This document shows, piece by piece, positions 13,929 through 17,550 of a stretch of DNA of 17,550 bases. Source of the DNA: Gallionellaceae bacterium (lineage in GTDB: Bacteria; Pseudomonadota; Gammaproteobacteria; Burkholderiales; Gallionellaceae); contig JAKFXW010000185.1 in the NCBI GenBank assembly GCA_021731185.1, forward strand, positions 1-17,550, given 5' to 3'. Under the pieces are notes generated by a model. That model was not told where the DNA came from. It saw only the letters and a program-made list of their open reading frames with translations, and ran no database searches. Position 1 is the first letter of the stretch, and each line of letters starts with the position of its first letter. A program made the position numbers and the translations under genes.

Positions 13929-16004
13929 ATGAATTCCTCAGTATTAGACCGCATCATTTTTTTGCGTGCAGAAATCGACAAGCATAACCAGCATTATTAC
14001 GTGCTCGATGCGCCGCTCATTTCTGATGCGGAATTCGACCAACTCTTTCGCGAGTTGCAGCATCTCGAAACACAATATCCCGAGCTGCAGAGCCCCGATT
14101 CCCCTACCCAGCGCATTGGCGCAGCACCGCTGAAATCCTTTGCCGAAGTGGTGCATCGCACCCCCATGCTGTCTTTGCAAAATGCCTTAAGCGAGGACGA
14201 GGCGTGCGCATTTGACACGCGCATGGTGCAGGCGCTGGGAGATGCAGAAGTTGAGTATGCGGTCGAGCCAAAATTTGATGGACTGGCAATTTCATTGACT
14301 TACGAACAGGGCGTATTTAAGCAGGGTGCAACGCGCGGTGATGGCAGTGTGGGCGAGGATGTCACGCAAAATCTACGCACGGTGCGAACCATTCCGCTAC
14401 GTTTGCGCCGCAATATTCCCTTTATCGAAGTGCGCGGTGAGGTGCTGATGATGAAACGCGATTTTGCCGAACTGAATCGACAGCAAGGAGAATCGGGTGA
14501 AAAATTATTCGTTAATCCACGTAATGCCGCAGCGGGATCCTTGCGACAGTTGGATTCGCGTATTACCGCGCAGCGGCACTTGAGTTTTTTTGCGTATGCC
14601 GTGCACGCAGAAGATCACATGGCTGGTGCAGTGACAGGTGAAACATTGCCCACTACCCATGCTGCACAAATGACGTTTTTGCACGAGTTGGGCTTCCCTG
14701 TGCCATTGGAGAGGCGTGTGGTGAAGGGAATACAGGGCTTGCTGACTTATTATCATGAAATCGGCGCGCAGCGCCACAGCTTGCCGTATGACATTGACGG
14801 CGTGGTGTACAAGGTGAATGCCATTGCTCGGCAGGAGCACTTGGGTTTTGTATCACGCGCACCGCGTTTTGCCATCGCGCATAAATTCCCTGCGGAAGAA
14901 GCCTTGACCACTGTGCTGGATATTGAAATTCAGGTTGGTCGCACGGGCGCGCTCACACCCGTGGCCAGACTCGCGCCAGTGTTTGTCGGCGGGGTAACGG
15001 TGACCAATGCCACTTTGCATAATGAGGACGAATTGCGGCGCAAGGATATACGCATCGGTGACACGGTGAGTGTGCGGCGGGCAGGTGATGTGATTCCAGA
15101 AGTGGTGCGCGTGTTGCTGGAAAAACGTCCACCTGACACGCGCGAATTTGTCATGCCACAGCAATGCCCGGTGTGCGGTGGGCAAGTCAGCAAACAGGCA
15201 GATGAGGCGACATTGTCCCCTTGTGGGATATTGCGATGCAGCAGTGGCTTATATTGCCCAGCGCAGCGTAGTGGCGCGGTGCTGCATTTTGCCAGCCGCC
15301 GCGCTTTGAATATTGAAGGGCTGGGAGACAAAATAGTTGAGCAATTAGTCGAGTTGAAAATGGTGCATACCCCCGCCGATTTGTATAACTTGAGTTTGAA
15401 AAAATTAGCTGCGCTGGAACGCATGGGTGAGAAATCTGCATCTAATTTACTTGGCGCAATTGAGCGCAGTAAGTCCACCACCCTCGCACGATTGATCTAT
15501 GCGCTGGGCATTCGCAATGTGGGCGAGGCGACCGCCAAAGAATTGGCGCGTCACTATGCGACGTTGGATAATTTTATGCAGGCCGACAGCGAGAGTTTGC
15601 AGGCTGTGTCGGATATAGGGCCAATCGTCGCGCAGAGCATTGTGAGTTTTTTAAGCGAGCCGCATAACCGTGAAGTCATCGCGCAATTACGTAGTGCCGG
15701 ACTCACATTGTCCCCTTGTGGGGCGTGGCCTGAAAAAGAATCGGCGGAACAGGCGCAGGGCATATCGCTCGACATGCCCTTGCGTGGTAAAACTTTCGTG
15801 CTGACTGGCACTTTGTCTGGCATGAGTCGGGAAGAAGCTAAAGCAAAATTAGAAGCACTGGGTGCGCGGGTCAGTGGTAGCGTATCGCAAAAAACAGATT
15901 ATCTGGTGGCAGGTGTTGAGGCAGGTAGCAAACTTACCAAAGCGCGGGAATTAAATGTGCAGGTGTTGGACGAACAACAGCTGTTACAATTTTTCCATAT
16001 GTGA
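13929..16004 (+). CDS. ligA: NAD-dependent DNA ligase LigA
   Basis: Seals nicks in replication and repair using NAD. Domains in order: Ia (NAD-binding, residues 1-70; HNQHYYVLDAPLISDAEFDQLFRELQ), the adenylation domain with the nucleophile Lys115 (EPKFDGLA), an OB fold (about 320-405; EIQVGRTGALTPVARLAPV), a four-Cys zinc finger (Cys413, 416, 437, 443), helix-hairpin-helix repeats (about 450-585) and a BRCT domain (about 608-691; LRGKTFVLTGTLSGMSREEAKAKL). Length 691 is slightly above the usual 670. Two in-frame copies of the 18-bp repeat contribute TLSPCG at 428-433, within the zinc finger, and at 593-598, in the linker before BRCT. The start has only a weak AGG upstream. It lies 47 bp after zipA and probably shares its transcript. 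Confidence 0.97.
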   Translation: MNSSVLDRIIFLRAEIDKHNQHYYVLDAPLISDAEFDQLFRELQHLETQYPELQSPDSPTQRIGAAPLKSFAEVVHRTPMLSLQNALSEDEACAFDTRMVQALGDAEVEYAVEPKFDGLAISLTYEQGVFKQGATRGDGSVGEDVTQNLRTVRTIPLRLRRNIPFIEVRGEVLMMKRDFAELNRQQGESGEKLFVNPRNAAAGSLRQLDSRITAQRHLSFFAYAVHAEDHMAGAVTGETLPTTHAAQMTFLHELGFPVPLERRVVKGIQGLLTYYHEIGAQRHSLPYDIDGVVYKVNAIARQEHLGFVSRAPRFAIAHKFPAEEALTTVLDIEIQVGRTGALTPVARLAPVFVGGVTVTNATLHNEDELRRKDIRIGDTVSVRRAGDVIPEVVRVLLEKRPPDTREFVMPQQCPVCGGQVSKQADEATLSPCGILRCSSGLYCPAQRSGAVLHFASRRALNIEGLGDKIVEQLVELKMVHTPADLYNLSLKKLAALERMGEKSASNLLGAIERSKSTTLARLIYALGIRNVGEATAKELARHYATLDNFMQADSESLQAVSDIGPIVAQSIVSFLSEPHNREVIAQLRSAGLTLSPCGAWPEKESAEQAQGISLDMPLRGKTFVLTGTLSGMSREEAKAKLEALGARVSGSVSQKTDYLVAGVEAGSKLTKARELNVQVLDEQQLLQFFHM
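15210..15227 (+). repeat. Short dispersed repeat, copy 4 (ligA zinc finger)
   Basis: Exact 18-mer in frame, codons 428-433 of ligA, read TLSPCG. From memory, E. coli LigA has 14 residues between its second and third zinc cysteines; here there are 20, an excess of exactly six residues or 18 bp. Confidence 0.9.
15705..15722 (+). repeat. Short dispersed repeat, copy 5 (ligA linker before BRCT)
   Basis: Exact 18-mer in frame, codons 593-598 of ligA, read TLSPCG between LRSAGL and AWPEKE. Removing it restores a junction resembling the family's LRAAGVHWP, again implying an 18-bp addition. Confidence 0.9.
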
Positions 16005-16027
16005 ATTTTTGAAGCGGAGCCCCACAT

Positions 16028-16045
16028 CCCACAAGGGGACAATGA
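16028..16045 (-). repeat. Short dispersed repeat, copy 6 (gltX leader, reversed)
   Basis: Reverse complement of the 18-mer with its terminal base changed (TCATTG instead of ACATTG). It lies between the ligA stop and the gltX start, ending 21 nt before the ATG, so it will be in the transcribed leader if ligA and gltX are cotranscribed. Confidence 0.88.
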
Positions 16046-16066
16046 GGGGATAATGAAATAAAAAAT

Positions 16067-17461
16067 ATGACCACCGTTCGCACTCGTTTCGCACCCAGCC
16101 CCACGGGTTATTTACACATTGGTGGCGCGCGCACTGCGCTTTTTTCCTGGGCGTATGCACGCAAACATGGTGGAATTTTTATTCTGCGTATTGAAGATAC
16201 CGATGTAGAGCGTTCCACACCCGAAGCGGTGCAAGCCATATTGGATGGGTTGGCGTGGCTGAATCTTGATTACGATGAAGGCCCGTATTATCAGATGCGC
16301 GGCATGGATCGCTATAAGGCAGTCATCCAAAATATGTTGGAGCAGGGATTGGCTTATTACTGTTACGCATCACCGGATGAATTGGAAGCCATGCGAGAAG
16401 CGCAGCGCGCGCGAGGTGAAAAACCGCGTTATGACGGTCATTGGCGACCAGAGCTAGGCAAGATTTTAGCTATGCCACCTGCCGAGATTAAGCCCGTAGT
16501 GCGTTTTAAAAATCCTGCCGTAGGAACCGTGAGGTGGAATGATCTGGTTAAAGGCCTAATCGAGTTTGATAACGCTGAGTTGGATGATCTGATTATTGCG
16601 CGTAGCGATGGCACGCCGACTTATAATTTTTGCGTGGTGGTGGACGACTGGGATATGAAAATTACCCATGTTATACGCGGCGACGATCATGTCAACAACA
16701 CGCCGCGACAAATTAATATTCTTAAAGCATTGGGTGCGAATGTGCCGCACTACGCGCATCTATCTATGATTTTGGGCGGGGACGGGCAAAAATTATCCAA
16801 GCGGCATGGTGCGGTCAGCGTCATGCAATATGAGCAAGACGGCTATCTGCCGGAAGCCGTGATTAACTATTTGGCGCGCCTAGGCTGGTCGCACGGCAAT
16901 GATGAAATTTTTTCAGCGGAGCAGTTGTGTGCGTGGTTTGATCTGGATCACATCACCTCTTCTGCCGCGCAATTCAACACCGAAAAATTGAATTGGCTTA
17001 ATCAGCATTACCTGAGACTTGCGGATAATGGGCGGCTGGCTAGCATGGTGCAGAAAAGATTACAGGCGCGTGGTGTGGAAGTGACGGCAGCTCCCGCTTT
17101 GCAAAATGTCGTGGCGTTGTACAAGGAGCGCGTGGTGACGATCAATGAACTGGCCGATGCGGCGGAAATATTTTTTATTGAGATTCATCCTGATCCAGAA
17201 TTATTAGCCACGCATCTGACCGCAGAGGCCGTGCCAGCGTTGCAGGAATTTCTGGCGCGCTTGCAAGATGTTGCGTGGGAAACGCCCACCATTGCCGCCT
17301 TGATTAAGGAGATAATTGGTAAGCGTAATTTAAAAATGCCCAAGCTGGCTATGCCGCTGCGGGTTATGCTCACTGGGCAAACGCAGACTCCTTCGGCAGA
17401 TGCGTTGTTGGCAGTGTTTCCCAGAGAGCTGGCTGTAGCGAGGATTAAGCAGCATGTGTGA
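16067..17461 (+). CDS. gltX: Glutamyl-tRNA synthetase GltX
   Basis: Class I aminoacyl-tRNA synthetase that charges tRNA-Glu. The N-terminal Rossmann fold has the HIGH-type motif in APSPTGYLHIGGARTALF and the second ATP-binding loop KLSKR at 242-246 (GDGQKLSKRHGAVSV). The anticodon-binding helical domain occupies roughly the last 150 residues. Length 464 is normal (E. coli 471), so this is a full discriminating-length enzyme rather than the short tRNA-Asp-modifying paralogue. The leader between ligA and gltX (62 nt) holds a repeat copy, and no good ribosome binding site is seen near the ATG; GAGGGG at 16044-16049 is rather far upstream. A palindromic element begins 8 bp after the stop. Confidence 0.97.
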   Translation: MTTVRTRFAPSPTGYLHIGGARTALFSWAYARKHGGIFILRIEDTDVERSTPEAVQAILDGLAWLNLDYDEGPYYQMRGMDRYKAVIQNMLEQGLAYYCYASPDELEAMREAQRARGEKPRYDGHWRPELGKILAMPPAEIKPVVRFKNPAVGTVRWNDLVKGLIEFDNAELDDLIIARSDGTPTYNFCVVVDDWDMKITHVIRGDDHVNNTPRQINILKALGANVPHYAHLSMILGGDGQKLSKRHGAVSVMQYEQDGYLPEAVINYLARLGWSHGNDEIFSAEQLCAWFDLDHITSSAAQFNTEKLNWLNQHYLRLADNGRLASMVQKRLQARGVEVTAAPALQNVVALYKERVVTINELADAAEIFFIEIHPDPELLATHLTAEAVPALQEFLARLQDVAWETPTIAALIKEIIGKRNLKMPKLAMPLRVMLTGQTQTPSADALLAVFPRELAVARIKQHV

Positions 17462-17468
17462 CATCCAT

Positions 17469-17550
17469 AGGGTATCTCTAAAAATTCAAACTACGTCGCG
17501 ATACTGCGTTGCTCAAAAAATTTACATGCTTACATATCAAACATATGCGG
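17469..17550. mobile_element. 143-bp palindromic repeat element, copy B (truncated by window end)
   Basis: Begins AGGGTATCTCTAAAAATTCA and matches the reverse complement of the 10140-10282 element through the landmarks CGTCGC-ATACTG-GTTG-TCA, the A-rich run and ACATATCAAACATATGCG. It is therefore the opposite orientation of copy A. Only 82 bp are in the window; differences between the copies are scattered single bases and small indels. Confidence 0.85.

Noticed and set aside
14930..15481. 183-codon open frame on the minus strand
   Set aside because: Antisense shadow of ligA, which is fully supported by its motifs; the composition follows the complementary codons.
9887..15722. TLSPCG as a functional metal- or ligand-binding motif shared by RecO and LigA
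   Set aside because: The underlying DNA is identical, also occurs outside genes, and is read as a different peptide in zipA, so the shared residues follow from the DNA repeat.
4206..16045. CRISPR array from the spaced 18-bp repeats
   Set aside because: Spacing is irregular (hundreds to thousands of bp), orientation varies and copies sit inside genes; no cas genes are present.

Overview
The window is a single-strand (+) gene block from a betaproteobacterium. Protein sequences and gene order (rpoE-rseA-rseB-mucD-lepA-lepB-DUF4845-rnc-era-recO-pdxJ-acpS-nagZ, then zipA-ligA-gltX) fit the Nitrosomonadales; a Gallionella-like relative is a reasonable but unproven guess. GC is moderate and every credible gene reads left to right. 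No phage, CRISPR array, rRNA, tRNA or intact transposase gene is visible.

Layout. 1-2472 is the envelope-stress module: sigma-E (rpoE), its inner-membrane anti-sigma factor (rseA), the periplasmic sensor (rseB), and what looks like a decayed rseC spread over three frames. 2473-4061 holds a promoter region rich in repeats and the periplasmic protease gene mucD/degQ. 4062-7331 carries lepA, lepB and a DUF4845 gene. 7363-7635 is a 273-bp non-coding MITE with perfect 19-bp terminal inverted repeats and a TTAG target duplication, inserted 24 bp before rnc. 7660-10129 is rnc-era-recO (RNA processing, ribosome maturation, recombination). 10140-10282 is a 143-bp palindromic element; a second copy in the opposite orientation begins after gltX and is cut by the window end. 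10300-12503 is pdxJ-acpS-nagZ. 12727-17461 is zipA-ligA-gltX, with its own predicted promoter.

The most unusual signal is a short repeat, ACATTGTCCCCTTGTGGG (18 bp), present four times exactly and twice with one mismatch. Four of the six copies lie inside recO, zipA and ligA (two in ligA), always in frame, adding the six residues TLSPCG, or PHKGTM when reversed. Judged from remembered homologues, the two ligA copies are clean 18-bp additions, one of them inside the zinc finger. The other two copies are in the leaders of lepA and gltX. This looks like a genome-wide short mobile or selected repeat that proteins tolerate.

Functionally the window links envelope stress and protein export (rpoE/rseAB/mucD/lepB), translation and RNA maturation (lepA/rnc/era/gltX), DNA repair and replication (recO/ligA), cofactor and lipid carrier supply (pdxJ/acpS), cell-wall recycling (nagZ) and division (zipA).
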